Below are positions 34,044 through 45,381 of a stretch of 64,000 nt of DNA, piece by piece. The stretch covers positions 17,392,171-17,456,170 of the forward strand of contig JABACO010000002.1 in assembly GCA_013339895.1 (NCBI GenBank), written 5' to 3'. Positions within the stretch are counted from its first letter, which is position 1, and every line of letters begins with the position of its first letter. The translations under genes and the position numbers were made by a program. The notes beneath the pieces are model-generated. The model searched no databases. It was not told where the DNA came from and was given only the letters and a program-made list of their open reading frames with translations. Source of the DNA: Ephydatia muelleri. Its lineage: Eukaryota; Porifera; Demospongiae; Spongillida; Spongillidae.

Positions 34044-35560
34044 ATTATACAAATCCCTCGGTTTCTTTATACACACCTTCTGATTTTCTTGATGTTATAC
34101 CTACAAACTCATATTGTAAAGTGATGTTATACCTAAAAACTCGTGCTGTAAAGTGCTGTGCTAGACAATGTACATGTGACTTGAATGATCACTCACTTAG
34201 TGCACTAACTTGATAATGCTTAATTGCATATAATAATGATTCTAGGGAACAAACAATTGCAACAGAGTAAAAGGAAGCTTGTAGCATTGTGCAAATTTAG
34301 ATTGATTTGGGCCATGAGATTCAAGTCTTGCATGTATCTTGTCTCTAGGGAGCACCACACACACTTGCAAGTGTCAAGTGCCCTCCATTGCGTTTCTGTC
34401 ATATTGGTTAGTGTGTCTATTATTGACTGGTGATATATGCATATCAGGTATACATTGTTGGTGATATGAAATACATTTCTAAGGCCATTAGTGAAGGCAT
34501 TGAGACATTGCCCTGAGTTAGAGGTGGGTGGAGAAACTTTAGTAGTACTTTGTACTGCTCATAGCCTTTAGCCGAGCATTTGTAGTCCATTTCATGGATA
34601 AGCAACATAATTATTCTGCAAAGCCACCTGATTTCTGCGTCATGCGTTTATCGTTCATGTTCTTTCTTTCAACTCTGTTTTTCTTTGTTATTGTTTATTT
34701 TAATATTTACTTTGGTTGGGAGGAAAATTACTTTGGTGCTGAAAGAGAGTTTTCTGTATGACAGTACTGTTTTTAGACGTCCATGGACATTATTCTTGTT
34801 CTTTATTCTTTGATCACCAAGTGCGATCATGAATGCACCATACATGCTGAGTTAGGTATTGCATGCAAAAATGTCACAACTCAATGATGCATGCATATGC
34901 TTGCTGCACTTATAACCTTATAAGTACAAAGTAATTATGTTTCTCACACTGACTCAAGAACCCCATTATTCAGATGACCTCACTTCAATACTCCCAAGAA
35001 CTAGAATGCGTAGCCCAGATCTATGTAGTGCTCCCCTTTTGCCAGACAGTTCGCATTATGGATGTTGCAACAAAAGGTGCCAGCATAATGGACACACAAA
35101 AGGTGCTGTACACCGGGACAGAATATTTGTATGACTATGGGATGTGCCATGCATATTCAACAAGGGGGAGTATGTTGTCACATTTAGCTTTTAACAGGGA
35201 ACAAAATTAGCTGTTGTTCGTGTGATTGAAAAGTAGGATCTTCCTACAGAAATGCTGATTGAAGTATAGGCGTGTTGAAAGATTTGAGTATCATTTCTTG
35301 TACTTTGAAACATGCTTGCTGCAATGGAATACACCTAGAATCAAATAGCAATATTTTGCACAGACCAATCAGTTCTTATTTAATTCATGTACTTAAATCC
35401 TTGAAAAGTGGGCTAGATGTTATGATAAAAGTGTGAAGTATCAATTCGTGTACTTTGAAACATGCTTGCAAGGATGTAACATACTTTGAGATTCAAAATA
35501 CTATATTTCATGTTAACATGTTTATTCATCATTGATAATCTTCCCACTGAGGTGCTGATT
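34044..35560 (+). other. Paralogous 3' flank of transporter unit
   Basis: No gene. Homologous to 273-1735 and 26455-27767 but without either transposon insertion, so it serves as an empty-site reference. Confidence 0.6.
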
Positions 35561-35584
35561 AACACATCTCCACACATCTATGCA

Positions 35585-36110
35585 CATCCCCACACACCAC
35601 CTTCACACATATCCATGCATCTTCACCATCTCGACACATCCCCACACACCACCTTCACACATATCCATGCATCTTCACCATCTCGACACATCCCCACACA
35701 CCACCTTCACACATATCCATGCATCTTCACCATCTCGACACATCCCCACACACCACCTTCACACATATCCATGCATCTTCACCATCTCGACACATCCCCA
35801 CACACCACCTTCACACATATCCATGCATCTTCACCATCTCGACACATCCCCACACACCACCTTCACACATATCCATGCATCTTCACCATCTCGACACATC
35901 CCCACACACCAACCTTCACACATATCCATGCATCTTCACCATCTCGACACATCCCCACACACCACCTTCACACATATCCATGCATCTTCACCATCTCGAC
36001 ACATCCCCACACACCACCTTCACACATATCCATGCAATCTTCACCATCTCGACACATCCCCACACACCACCTTCACACATATCCATGCATCTTCACCATC
36101 TCGACACATT
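35585..36110 (+). repeat. C-rich minisatellite, 52-bp unit, about 10 copies
   Basis: Tandem unit with CATATCCATGCATCTTCACC and CACATCCCCACACACCACCT. It is a relative of the 50-bp arrays with CA added. Single-base insertions at about 35911 and 36033 shift the frames. The other copy (56553-57127) has about one more unit and lacks these insertions. Confidence 0.9.
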
Positions 36111-36420
36111 TCCACTCATTTTCAACTATTTCTACACATCTCAACGTACCTCAAACATTTCCACACATCTCTACCAAATTCCACATATCTCCACCCATCT
36201 CCAGTAGAGGTGTATGGAGGTGTGTGAAGTTGGGTGGAAATGTGCGGGATGTAGGTAGATGTGTGGAGATGTTGAAGGCAGATGGAGATGTGTAGAGATG
36301 GTTGAAAATGTGTGGCATGTGTTGAGGTGTGCGTGCATCTCCACTCATCCTCCACACATCTCCACTCATGGTCAATCATCTCTGCACAATTTCACTTATC
36401 TCCACACATCTCCACCTGGC
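36111..36420. repeat. Strand switch: C-rich array remnant then G-rich inverted copy
   Basis: Up to about 36205 the plus strand is C/A/T-rich (ATCTCCAC-type motifs). From 36206 to about 36340 it becomes G-rich (GGTGTGTGAAGTTGGGTGGA), then returns to C-rich. The G-rich part is an inverted, diverged form of the neighbouring repeats, so the region can fold back on itself. Confidence 0.6.
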
Positions 36421-36422
36421 TC

Positions 36423-36592
36423 CACACCATCTCCACACAACCCATCTCCACACAACCCATCTCCACACAACCCATCTCCACACAACCCATCTCCACACAA
36501 CCCATCTCCACATAACCCATCTCCACACAACCATCTCCACACAACCCATCTCCACACAATCCATCTCCACACAACCCATCTCCACAACTCCA
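36423..36592 (+). repeat. 15-bp C-rich minisatellite, about 11 copies, followed by (GT)n
   Basis: Tandem CCCATCTCCACACAA units, slightly degenerate. A GT microsatellite follows at about 36644-36666. The copy at 57440-57606 is nearly the same. Confidence 0.9.
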
Positions 36593-36667
36593 CATAGTTC
36601 GCACATCCCCACACCATCTCCACACATCTCCACCCAAATTCAACGTGTGTGTGTGTGTGTGTGTGTC

Positions 36668-37050
36668 TTGATTTGATTCTGTGTGTGCATGTGTGTGCAT
36701 GTTAGATGTTGTGTATTAATGCTGTTATCAGTTTTTGTCTTACTCCACGCACTACAGCAACAATAGTGATACAATTGTGACACTGAAATGTGTTGCAAGT
36801 ACGATTAAAAACAACACGTAATACGTGCAGCTCTGGATAGTGGCAAGTGACATTTTTATAAATCCATGTCCGCCGCTGTCTGCTTACATTTGCGCGCGTC
36901 CACAAAATGACGTCATAATCAGGTCGTGTGCTAAAGGTTGCCCGGCCTAAATCCAAGTAGAAATCAAGACGTTGCTATAGGTTCAAATCCTGTTAAAATA
37001 ACTTTTTTTTTTTTTCCTCCTTGTATAATATCTACATAAGTATAAGACCA
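36668..37050. other. Spacer with CRE-like palindrome and T-run
   Basis: No gene. Contains TGACGTCA at 36908-36915 and a poly-T tract before the SINE-like element. The regulatory meaning of the palindrome is not established. Confidence 0.35.
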
Positions 37051-37055
37051 AGCTA

Positions 37056-37320
37056 GTGCACTGTGGCTTAGTGGTTATGACGAGAAGCTTCACAAGTTCG
37101 GGGTTCCATTCCGGCCCGGGGTCTACCCAATAGTTGTATCCGTTATTCCACAGGTGCATGGTTGCATAGCCTCGGTTCTGTCGGAGATGACTACCGAAAA
37201 GTGAAAGAGCTGCTGATGTTGGGTGATTCCTCATCAAAGGGCACAATATCTGCTCGATTTGGTTTCCGTTGACTTGGTAGTGTCACTCAATAGGAATTCT
37301 CCAATGGAGAAACAAAAAAA
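37056..37320 (+). mobile_element. tRNA-derived SINE-like element
   Basis: TGGCTTAGTGGTTATGA (37064-37080) fits a polymerase III box A, and GGTTCCATTCC (37102-37112) fits box B at the normal tRNA spacing. The segment cannot fold as a complete tRNA. A non-tRNA body of about 190 bp follows and ends near an A-run at about 37314. The same element is at 58074-58340. Target duplications were not identified. Confidence 0.6.
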
Positions 37321-37858
37321 TAGAGAGTTGCTGTCTTCCCTACGCCTGTGTCAGGTGTAGGGTGCCATTTTGGTTTCTTTTTTTTTTTTAATCTCATCCC
37401 CCCCCCTCCCTCCCCCCTTCTTTTCTTCAATTCTGGGATATGGCAAGCAGATAACAACATATTTACGGGTGGGCCTGTGTTCAACCAATTATTCAAGCCA
37501 GCTCTTTACACACTGCAACCAAAAGAAATGTCCCCCAGTGGGGGGAATTGAACACCTCAATCTATCCAATGGACTCGGGGGTGATGATATTACGATGAAG
37601 GTCATACAACATGCATGCACATTAGATTGTCACTACACAGTGCATCACATTGTCACTACATGTAGTTCCTCAGCTGATGATTACAGCCTTTTCACTTCTT
37701 TAAAAACTTCCCCTGTGACATTTATTTTGTAATTACCATTGGAAGATAAAAACTATTTTCTTTGACCTAACAGTTGTCACTGCTGTGAAGGACTTCGTCT
37801 CTCTTGTCCGTTCAAATGACTAGCAATAAAACCCTGCTGAATTATTGTAGGCATCATC
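37321..37858. other. Low-complexity tracts and possible reverse tRNA-like fragment
   Basis: Holds poly-T (about 37378-37390) and C-rich (37397-37419) runs that differ in length from the other copy, and GGGGAATTGAACACCTCAAT (about 37544), which on the minus strand resembles a box B. AATAAA at 37827-37832 is on the plus strand only. No gene is supported. Confidence 0.35.
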
Positions 37859-38731
37859 TCATATGACTTCAAAGTCCTGGTTGTCCACGAACAGATAGTC
37901 ACCTTGCAGTACATGAGGGTCCGACTTCACACTGCTGCATGTTTTGGACAGCCACTTCTCAGTGTATGCTGGCTCCAAGTAGAGAGCCAAGGCCGTTGCC
38001 GTGGTAGCGTGTGTCCTCTGGAGATCAGGCAGCCATTGCCTCACATCTACATCATTATGAGGGTGTGTGGTTCGCTCAGCTGCCACACCCAAATCCATGA
38101 GCTCCGCTTCCTTGCGGGCAGAGCCTGTCATATCCAGTCCTTGTTCTTTTCCTTTGCAGGATCCAGAATCCATTGCAAGCCAACACTTAGTGCTGGTGTA
38201 CTGGACCCAGAATGTGTACAAGTCAGGAGTGCGTTCCGCTACTCCAGTCACGTGACATCCCTCGCGTTCACTTTCCTCGGCAGTATTGGACGATCGTGTC
38301 AGCCACACCTTGTCTTGGGCAAACCTGAACCAGCTGGCTCCGAACGAGACGCCCAGTGGCACTGAAGAGGTGGGCTCTGCACCCTTTGGCAACCACTTGG
38401 ACAGGTCCGAGTTGCCGGGTTTCTTAGCTGCACTTCCGTCCACTCGTGACCGCTTAGGTGGTAACCAGTATTCGAGTCCCTTGTCATCTTCCCAGCTAGC
38501 GTCTCCGCGTAGACACACGGGATGCTCAGCTGTCCCGTGGTCTGAAGTACAAGCGTCCTCGTTAGCCAAGGCCACTTTCCGTACTTTCGGCGCTACACTG
38601 AGGTTACCGATGGCCGTACGTATTTGCTCCAAAGCGTCTTCGTAGTTGACGTCGCGGTGGTAACGACTGTTGTATTCGTCGATGCAGCGTTTAGCTTCTA
38701 ACGCCAGGTCGTTGAGTGGTGTAGAGTCCAT
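37859..38731 (-). CDS. NCOA4-like protein with repeated W-L motifs, 290 aa
   Basis: Single-exon frame from ATG at 38731 to a stop at 37859. The first 50 residues (EAKRCIDEYNSRYHRDVNYE, ALEQIRTAIGNLSVAPK) resemble the end of the ARA70 coiled-coil region of nuclear receptor coactivator 4. After this come six spaced Trp-Leu motifs (YWLPPK, KWLPKG, VWLTRS, CWLAMD, QWLPDL, KWLSKT), as in NCOA4, where WL motifs recur through the protein. NCOA4 is the ferritin receptor for autophagic iron release. The vertebrate protein is about twice as long, so this is either short or lacks upstream exons. Assignment is by motif pattern only. The copy at 58891-59763 encodes the same protein. It is head-to-head with the ZGRF1-like gene. 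Confidence 0.5.
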   Translation of the reverse strand: MDSTPLNDLALEAKRCIDEYNSRYHRDVNYEDALEQIRTAIGNLSVAPKVRKVALANEDACTSDHGTAEHPVCLRGDASWEDDKGLEYWLPPKRSRVDGSAAKKPGNSDLSKWLPKGAEPTSSVPLGVSFGASWFRFAQDKVWLTRSSNTAEESEREGCHVTGVAERTPDLYTFWVQYTSTKCWLAMDSGSCKGKEQGLDMTGSARKEAELMDLGVAAERTTHPHNDVDVRQWLPDLQRTHATTATALALYLEPAYTEKWLSKTCSSVKSDPHVLQGDYLFVDNQDFEVI

Positions 38732-39513
38732 CGTATACTTCCACCTTAGCTGTCACGTGATGTCCAATTACGTAACTAATATAGCTTTTGAAATGTATTC
38801 TGATTCAAAAATGTACAACACATCTGCAAGAACACAGCACGCATCACGGGATTGTAAGTATGCCCGAGTCTGAATATGTCAGAGCCTTGCAATTTCATCA
38901 TAAATTTCACACCAGAAGTTTACACAACAATGGGGGCAAAAAAAAAAGCATAAGTTCTGGCTATCCGTCTTTTTGTTTTACATTACACAATGCAATATTC
39001 GGCAAAACAGAAGTCAAAAGCAGAGTATATTATTTCTAGTCAATGGACAATACTCTCTTTTTTTTAAGTACAAGGTTTAAAATAAGTTTGCTGAAGATGT
39101 CAAGTTAAGGCTTCACTATTCCAGCTCATGAGAGGATTGCAACTTGCAAGCCCTACACAGCAAAAAAAAAAGGCGCAAATCATATTGATTTCACAAGTGA
39201 TCTGTTTTTTCATATCTGTACCAAAATGTTAACAGTTTTAATACAGATATGAAAAACAGATCACTGTGGAATCACATATATATTGCGTCTTTTTTTTGCT
39301 GTGCTAATTTAAGGCACTGTGGTTATTTGTCATATGCTTTCTCTGTTCGCCAAAGCTGCTGCACCAGCAAGTGACTGCCCACTTCTGTATGCAGTACGAT
39401 GAGAGCTGCTAGCGAAAAGTTGACAAAAGCAGCTGCGTCGTATGTGCATAGTAACATACGCATGCGTAACAATACACTGTCAAAGAGCGGTGATTTTGAA
39501 ATTGTTATTGCTC
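38732..39513. promoter_or_regulatory. Shared intergenic region of divergent gene pair
   Basis: The 782 bp between the ATG of the NCOA4-like gene (minus) and that of the ZGRF1-like gene (plus). It contains a CACGTGA E-box-type site about 25 bp upstream of the NCOA4-like ATG and a MITE at 39156-39303. A bidirectional promoter is inferred from geometry only. Confidence 0.45.
39156..39303. mobile_element. MITE, about 148 bp, near-complete inverted repeat
   Basis: Ends are CACAGCAAAAAAAA and TTTTTTTTGCTGTG, and the arms pair over roughly 65 bp (GCGCAAATCAT, AAGTGATCTGTTTTTTCATA against TATGAAAAACAGATCACT). CTA lies on both sides as a possible 3-bp target duplication. No coding capacity. The copy at 60186-60335 has better-matching arms. 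Confidence 0.8.
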
Positions 39514-39627
39514 ATGGCAGAATTCAAAGTAAGCTAGAGCGCGAGCGTCTTGTTGTATTAACATATCGTCCAAACTCAACAGGTTTTTGTATACACACCA
39601 GAAACTAAGAAAGCCAAGACGTGGCAG
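39514..39627 (+). CDS. ZGRF1/DUF2439-type gene, first two exons (cut by gap)
   Basis: Same structure as the fuller copy at 60547: exon 1 is 39514-39528 (Met-Ala-Glu-Phe-Lys), then a 54-nt intron and exon 2 at 39583-39627 ending at a GTATG donor, after which the assembly gap begins at 39633. Exon 2 has one extra T near its start and one fewer A further on than the other copy. The two changes cancel in frame but turn the conserved LYTHQKL into FVYTPET. The other copy agrees with the family, so sequence error or decay here is likely. Confidence 0.55.
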
Positions 39628-39632
39628 GTATG

Positions 39633-40632
39633 NNNNNNNNNNNNNNNNNNNNNNNNNNNNNNNNNNNNNNNNNNNNNNNNNNNNNNNNNNNNNNNNNNNN
39701 NNNNNNNNNNNNNNNNNNNNNNNNNNNNNNNNNNNNNNNNNNNNNNNNNNNNNNNNNNNNNNNNNNNNNNNNNNNNNNNNNNNNNNNNNNNNNNNNNNNN
39801 NNNNNNNNNNNNNNNNNNNNNNNNNNNNNNNNNNNNNNNNNNNNNNNNNNNNNNNNNNNNNNNNNNNNNNNNNNNNNNNNNNNNNNNNNNNNNNNNNNNN
39901 NNNNNNNNNNNNNNNNNNNNNNNNNNNNNNNNNNNNNNNNNNNNNNNNNNNNNNNNNNNNNNNNNNNNNNNNNNNNNNNNNNNNNNNNNNNNNNNNNNNN
40001 NNNNNNNNNNNNNNNNNNNNNNNNNNNNNNNNNNNNNNNNNNNNNNNNNNNNNNNNNNNNNNNNNNNNNNNNNNNNNNNNNNNNNNNNNNNNNNNNNNNN
40101 NNNNNNNNNNNNNNNNNNNNNNNNNNNNNNNNNNNNNNNNNNNNNNNNNNNNNNNNNNNNNNNNNNNNNNNNNNNNNNNNNNNNNNNNNNNNNNNNNNNN
40201 NNNNNNNNNNNNNNNNNNNNNNNNNNNNNNNNNNNNNNNNNNNNNNNNNNNNNNNNNNNNNNNNNNNNNNNNNNNNNNNNNNNNNNNNNNNNNNNNNNNN
40301 NNNNNNNNNNNNNNNNNNNNNNNNNNNNNNNNNNNNNNNNNNNNNNNNNNNNNNNNNNNNNNNNNNNNNNNNNNNNNNNNNNNNNNNNNNNNNNNNNNNN
40401 NNNNNNNNNNNNNNNNNNNNNNNNNNNNNNNNNNNNNNNNNNNNNNNNNNNNNNNNNNNNNNNNNNNNNNNNNNNNNNNNNNNNNNNNNNNNNNNNNNNN
40501 NNNNNNNNNNNNNNNNNNNNNNNNNNNNNNNNNNNNNNNNNNNNNNNNNNNNNNNNNNNNNNNNNNNNNNNNNNNNNNNNNNNNNNNNNNNNNNNNNNNN
40601 NNNNNNNNNNNNNNNNNNNNNNNNNNNNNNNN
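39633..40632. other. Assembly gap of exactly 1000 N
   Basis: Placeholder of conventional size, so the true distance is unknown. Left flank stops inside intron 2 of the ZGRF1-like gene. Right flank starts inside the 24-bp satellite. Confidence 0.99.
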
Positions 40633-43600
40633 GATGGTCCATAGACTGGACTAGATGATGGTCCATAGACTGAACTAGATAATGGTCCATAGACTGAACT
40701 AGATGGTCCATAGACTGAACTAGATGGTCCATAGACTGAACTAGATGATGGTCCATAGACTGAACTAGATGATGGTCCATAGACTGAACTAGATGATGGT
40801 CCAATGTCCATAGACTGAACTAGATGATGGTTCATAGACTGGACTAGATGATGGTCCATAGACTGGACTAGATGTTGGTCCATAGACTAAACCAGATGAT
40901 GGTCCATAGACTGAACTAGATGATGGTCCTTTGACTGAACTAGATGGTCCATAGACTGAACTAGATGATGGTCCATAGACTAATGGTCCGTAGACTGAAC
41001 TAGATGATGGTCCATAGACTAATGGTCCGTAGACTGAACTAGATGATGGTCCATAGACTGAACTAGATGATGGTCCATAGACTGAACTTCTATAGACTGA
41101 AATAGATGATGGTCCATAGACTGAACTTCTATAGACTGAACTGGATGATGGTCCATAGACTGAACTAGATGATGGTCCATAGACTGAGCTAGATGGTCCA
41201 TAGACGACTAGATGATGGTCCATAAACTGAACTAGATGATGGTCCATAGACTGAACTTCTATAGGAACTAGATGATGGTACATAGACTGAACTTCTATAG
41301 ACTGCACTAGATGATGGTCCATAGACTGAACTAAATGATGGTCCATAGATGAACATCCATAGACTGAACTAGATGATGGTCCATAGACTGAACTAGATGT
41401 ATGGTCCGTAGACTGAACTAGATGATGATCCAGACTGAAACTCTATAGACTGAACTAGAGATGGTCCATAGACTGAGCTAGAAGATGGTCCGTAGACTGA
41501 ACTAGATGATGGTCCATAGACTGAACTTCCTATGACTGAATAGATGATGTCCATAGACTGAACTAGATCTATAGACTGAACTAGATGATTCCATAGACTG
41601 AACTTCTTAGACTGAACTAGATGATCCAAACTGAACTTCTATAGACTGACTAGATGATGGCCATAGACTGAACAGATGTCCATAGACTGAACTAGATGAT
41701 GTCCATAGACTGAACTAAATGATGGTCCATAGACTGAACTAGATGATGGTCCATAGACTGAACTTGATGATGGTCCTAGACTGACTAGATGATGGTCCAT
41801 AGACTGAACTTGATGATGGTCCATAGACTGAACTAGATGATGGCCAAAGACTGACTAGATGATGGTCCCTAGACTGAACTCGATATGGTCCATAGCTGAA
41901 CTAGATGATATCCATAGACTGAACTAGATGATGGTCCATAGACTGAACTAGATGGTCCATAGACTGAAACTGATGATGGTCCATAGACTGAACTAGATGA
42001 TGTCCATAGACTGAACTAATGATTGTCCATAGACTGAACTAGATGATGGTCCATAGACTGAACTTGATGAGGTCCATAGACTGAACTAGATGATGGTCCA
42101 AACTGAACTAGATGATGGTCCATAGACTGAACTAGATATGGTCCATATATGACTAGATGATGGTCCATAGACTGAACTAGATGGTCCATAGACTGAACTA
42201 GATGATGGTCCATAGACTGAACTAGATGATGGTCCATAGACTGACTAGATGATGGTCCATAGACTGAACTAGATGATGATGGTCCATCCACTGACTAGAT
42301 GATGGTCCATAGACTGGCTAGATGATGGTCCATAGACTGACTAGATATTGTCCATAGACTGAACTAGATGATGGTCAAGACTGAACATATGGTCCATAGA
42401 CTGAACTAGATATGGTTCCATAGACTGAACTAGATGATGGTCCATAAACTGAACTAGATGATTGTCCTGTCCATAGACTGAACTAGATGATGGTCATAGA
42501 CTGACTAGATGATGGTCCATAGACTGACTAGATGGTCCATAGACTAACTAGATGATGGTCCATAGACGAACTAATGATGGTCCATAGACTAGAGACTGAA
42601 CTAGATGATGGTCCATAGACTGAACTAGATGATGGTCCATAGACTGAACTTCTATAGACTGAAATAGATGATGGTCCATAGACGAACTTCTAGAGACTGA
42701 ACTGGATGATGGTCCATAGACTGAACTAATGATGGTCATAGACTGAGCTAGATGATGGTCCATAGACTGAACTAGATGATGGTCCATAGACTGAACTAGA
42801 TGATGGTCCATAGACTGAACTTCTATAGACTGAACTAGATGATGGTCCATAGACTGAACTTCTATAGACTGAACTAGTGTCCATAGACTGAACTTCTATA
42901 GACTGCACTAGATGATGGTCCATAGACTGAACTAATGATGGTCCATAGACTGAACTCCATAGACTGAACTAGATGATGGTCCATAGACTGACTAGATGAT
43001 GGTCCATGTCCATAGACTGAACTAGATGATGGTCCATAGACTGGACTAGATGATGGTCCATAGACTGACTAGATGATGGTCCATAGACTGAACTAGATGA
43101 TGGTCCATAGACTGAACTAGATGATGGTCCATAGACTGAACTAGATGGTCCATAGACTGAACTAAATGATGGTCCATAGACTGAACTAGATGATGGTCCA
43201 TAGACTGAACTTCTATAGACTGAAATAGATGATGGTCCATAGACTGAACTAGATATGGTCCATAGACTGAACTAGATGATGGTCCAATGAACCATAGACT
43301 GAACTAGATGATGTCCATAGACTGAACTAGATGGTCTATAGACTGAACTCTAGATGAACTAGATGATTCCATAGACTGAACTAGATGATGGTCCATAGAC
43401 TGAACTAGATGATGGTCCATAGACTGAACTAGATGATGGTCCAATGAACCATAGACTGAACTAGATGATGGTCCATAGACTGAACTAGATGATGGTCCAT
43501 AGATTGAACTAGATGATGGTCCATAGACTGAACTCGGTGTGGTCCATAGACTGGACTAGATGATGGTCCATAGACTGAACTGATGATGGTCCATAGACTG

Positions 43601-44269
43601 AACTAGATGATGGTCCATAGACTGAACTAGATGATGGTCCATAGACTGAACTAGATGATGGTCCATAGACTGAACTAGATGATGGTCCATAGACTGAACT
43701 AGATGATGGTCCATAGACTGACTGATGGTCCATAGACTGACTAGATGATGGTCCATAGACTGAACTAGATGATGGTCCATAGACTGATTAGATGATGGTC
43801 CATAGAGAACTAGATGATGGTCCATAGACTGAACTAGATGATGGTCCATAGACAACTAGATGATGGTCCATAGACAGAACTAGATGATGGTCCATAGACT
43901 GAACTAGATGATGGTCCATAGACTGAACTAGATGATGGTCCATAGACTGAACTAGATGATGGTCCATAGACTGAACTAGATGATGGTCCATAGACTGAAC
44001 TAGATGATGGTCCATAGACTGAACTAGATGATGTCCATAGACTGAACTAGATGATGGTCCATAGACTGAACTAGATGATGATCCATAGACTGAACTAGAT
44101 GATGGTCCATAGACTGAACTAGATGATGGTCCATAGACTGAACTAGATGATGGTCCATAGACTGAACTAGATGATGGTCCATAGACTGAACTAGATGATG
44201 TCCATAGACTGAACTAGATGATGGTTCATAGACTGAACTAGATGATGGTCAATAGACTGAACTTCTATA
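40633..44269. repeat. 24-bp satellite, second array, indel-rich
   Basis: Same 24-bp unit as 17066-23749. The start (40633-41400) can be matched in order to about 21.7-22.5 kb. From about 41400 many units lack single bases (for example GACTGACTAGATG and GATGATGTCCAT), unlike the other array, so reading frames are short. Confidence 0.95.
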
Positions 44270-44270
44270 A

Positions 44271-44360
44271 TAGCATTTACGCAAACACTGTATTCAAACA
44301 GTATACATGATACTGAGTATTAGGTATCATGTTTTGTTGTACGGTGTTTGCGTAAATGCA
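44271..44360. repeat. Palindromic element at satellite edge (copy B)
   Basis: Counterpart of 23753-23839 with several one-base changes; the GCATTTACGCAAACAC and GTGTTTGCGTAAATGC arms are intact. Confidence 0.75.
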
Positions 44361-45381
44361 GATTTGCTTATACCTGATCATGTTGCTAGCACTTCGGAAC
44401 ACACTGAGAGTCAGTAGGTAGTATAAATGCCATCAAGGTTGGTTGTGCCACAATGTGACATTGAGAAAAGTATACCAACCGAGCACAGGTTAGTACACAT
44501 GCTAATCACTTGCTGTACATCACACACCCATCAATAATGATGAAGGTATACAGCAGACTCAACACACTGACCTGCAGATACACATAACACGATGCAGGGC
44601 AGTGTACCACTACATGTCCATGATCAAGCATGTATGCACACATGAGCTACACCGTGATTAAATGCATTGTATGTGCCAGTTTTTCAGGTAAACTGCACCA
44701 TCTATAGTCGCGCGAGACCTCACAGAAAGGGATTTGCCGAAAGCTGACTCTTAAATTAGCTTAAGGCTACACCACATTGGCTTGGGGAATGTAATTACAG
44801 GTAAATATGAATCCATTAGTAGTGCACACTGACAGTTTGCCTAACTCCCAATAAATATGCCATATTTTCCGTATCATCGAGCTGATACTTTTCCGTATAA
44901 AACGAGCGGGCACTGTACAGATACATATACGAATGAAACCACAACTTGTATCGATTATTAATTGATGAAATACGCTCCGCTTGTTCGTGCATGGTGATGG
45001 CAAATGCGTCACCACTGCAGGTTTCGTAAATACGTATTGCCACATGCCTCCCGATCACTACCGTAGTATGCTTACCTTCCAATTTTGTTCCTGAAGTTAC
45101 GTCGTCTTATTTTTGTAGTAATGGCCCCCTCCAGAATACGTGCCGCGTGACCCTGCGCATATTGTTTATGTGTCATACAGACTATGCTTATAGAGTGGAC
45201 ATGCTATGAATTAAGTACAGTGCGTGAGTGAGAGTTCGCTTTCATTTTGCAGTTTCTGGTTGAGTCATGGTACATTGGGTTCAGAATTATAGAGTGATAC
45301 GTAAATTATCTAATTGTGCACCCATGCACCTCATACAACCACATATGCTGCAAATTTGGGTGTGTCGCGCCTAAAATGGAT
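44361..45381 (+). promoter_or_regulatory. Upstream block of transporter pseudogene (copy B)
   Basis: Counterpart of 23840-24859 with scattered one-base insertions and deletions. No gene. Confidence 0.4.

Noticed and set aside
35486..36295. His/Thr/Pro-rich frames in the C-rich arrays (also 56454-57313)
   Set aside because: Composition artefact of a G-free tandem repeat; frames shift freely between the two blocks.
36908..36915. TGACGTCA palindrome as a CRE site
   Set aside because: An 8-bp match without a nearby gene start or conserved context is not enough for a regulatory call.
37540..37600. Reverse-strand tRNA-like segment
   Set aside because: Only a box B-like stretch is visible; no box A at proper spacing and no cloverleaf.
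38299..38645. Plus-strand frames opposite the NCOA4-like gene (also 37904-38365)
   Set aside because: Antisense shadows; only the minus-strand frame shows a repeated motif pattern.
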